Assembly (NCBI GenBank): GCA_018993265.1
Contig: JAGKSW010000077.1
Coordinates: 1 to 45,205 of the forward strand
DNA from: Nostoc sp. TH1S01
GTDB taxonomy: Bacteria; Cyanobacteriota; Cyanobacteriia; Cyanobacteriales; Nostocaceae
Direction: 5' to 3'
Length of the DNA: 45,205 nt
The notes below the pieces were generated by a model. The model made no database searches and was not told the DNA's origin. It was given only the letters and a program-made list of their open reading frames with translations. How positions within the stretch are numbered: position 1 is the first letter of the stretch; the number at the start of each line of letters is the position of its first letter. Positions 44,959 through 45,205 of this stretch are shown here, piece by piece. A program made the translations under genes and the position numbers.

Positions 44959-45049
44959 ATTTGGTTACAGACAATAGAAAATATAGACAAATGACTGGTA
45001 TATCTCGGCAGAAGTTGCTTGGTCATCTACTAGAGCAGAGTGCTGAGGA

Positions 45050-45116
45050 GCCAGTGCGTTCGGTCGCCAGACTTGTAGACGCGCTCTGCGCGGCTTTTCG
45101 CAGAGGTGCTACTGGC
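45050..45116. repeat. Nested hairpin repeat sharing its end with the 93-133 hairpin
   Basis: GCCAGT (45050-45055) and ACTGGC (45111-45116) close a hairpin that contains a perfect 7-bp stem (CTCTGCG 45084-45090, CGCAGAG 45099-45105). The left arm AGCCAGTGCGTT is identical to that at 92-103. It is a dispersed palindromic repeat family in this genome. No ORF. Confidence 0.6.
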
Positions 45117-45205
45117 GTTGCTGAGTATAAACAAGCTAAGTTCAGGGCTTTCAGCAATCAAAATTATCTTTGCACTCCTACACTAGACTTGTCCGAAATA
45201 TTAAC

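Overview
The window looks like chromosomal DNA from a filamentous, probably heterocyst-forming cyanobacterium (Nostoc/Anabaena-like). The evidence is the photosynthetic gene content (petB, petD, a CpcS-type phycobilin lyase, an FtsH closest to the cyanobacterial FtsH3 type, a D1-processing-type CtpA protease), the very frequent HIP1 octamer GCGATCGC, and many intergenic heptamer tandem repeats (STRRs) and small palindromic repeats typical of that group. No tRNA, rRNA, CRISPR array, prophage or intact insertion sequence was recognised.

Layout. 1-3.2 kb: a small membrane protein followed by an actin/Hsp70-fold ATPase with a C-terminal hydrophobic segment. 3.5-7.0 kb: a short second-type topoisomerase I and an Eis-like acetyltransferase. 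7.2-11.8 kb (minus): tgt, a class IV aminotransferase and ftsH, with a small cyanobacterial unknown upstream. 12.2-18.5 kb: cobS, then minus-strand genes for a secreted PPC protein, ComF, a GNAT, a five-domain FHA-PAS-GAF-GGDEF-EAL protein and a CAP-domain protein. 18.8-20.2 kb: a HEAT-repeat protein plus a CpcS phycobiliprotein lyase. 20.2-24.1 kb: a site-2 protease, an MBL-fold protein with a degraded metal motif, and ctpA. 24.6-26.7 kb: petB-petD (cytochrome b6f) and an RsbW-like kinase. 26.8-33.2 kb: glycosyltransferase, zinc-ribbon membrane protein, DsbA-like protein, an RNA element, trpS, a second glycosyltransferase and a methylenetetrahydrofolate reductase. 33.4-37.7 kb: a 1416-residue NACHT NTPase, the clearest accessory gene. 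38.1-45.2 kb: cytosolic alpha-amylase with a starch-binding domain, second site-2 protease, small secreted unknown, a 54-residue Cys-rich protein, a GNAT, and a membrane-anchored GH10-like hydrolase.

The most interesting items are: (1) a stand-alone structured RNA at about 29.7-30.03 kb that I read as a HEARO / IscB-type omega RNA with no iscB gene beside it, lying in the trpS leader; (2) the large NACHT protein, a candidate NLR-like conflict or anti-phage sensor; (3) the two-gene unit of a small membrane protein and a membrane-linked Hsp70-like ATPase; (4) two copies of one MITE family that share about 30-bp imperfect terminal inverted repeats and apparent TAA target duplications but carry unrelated cores; (5) a conserved-looking Cys-rich microprotein at 42.8 kb. 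Most other genes are ordinary cyanobacterial housekeeping genes.
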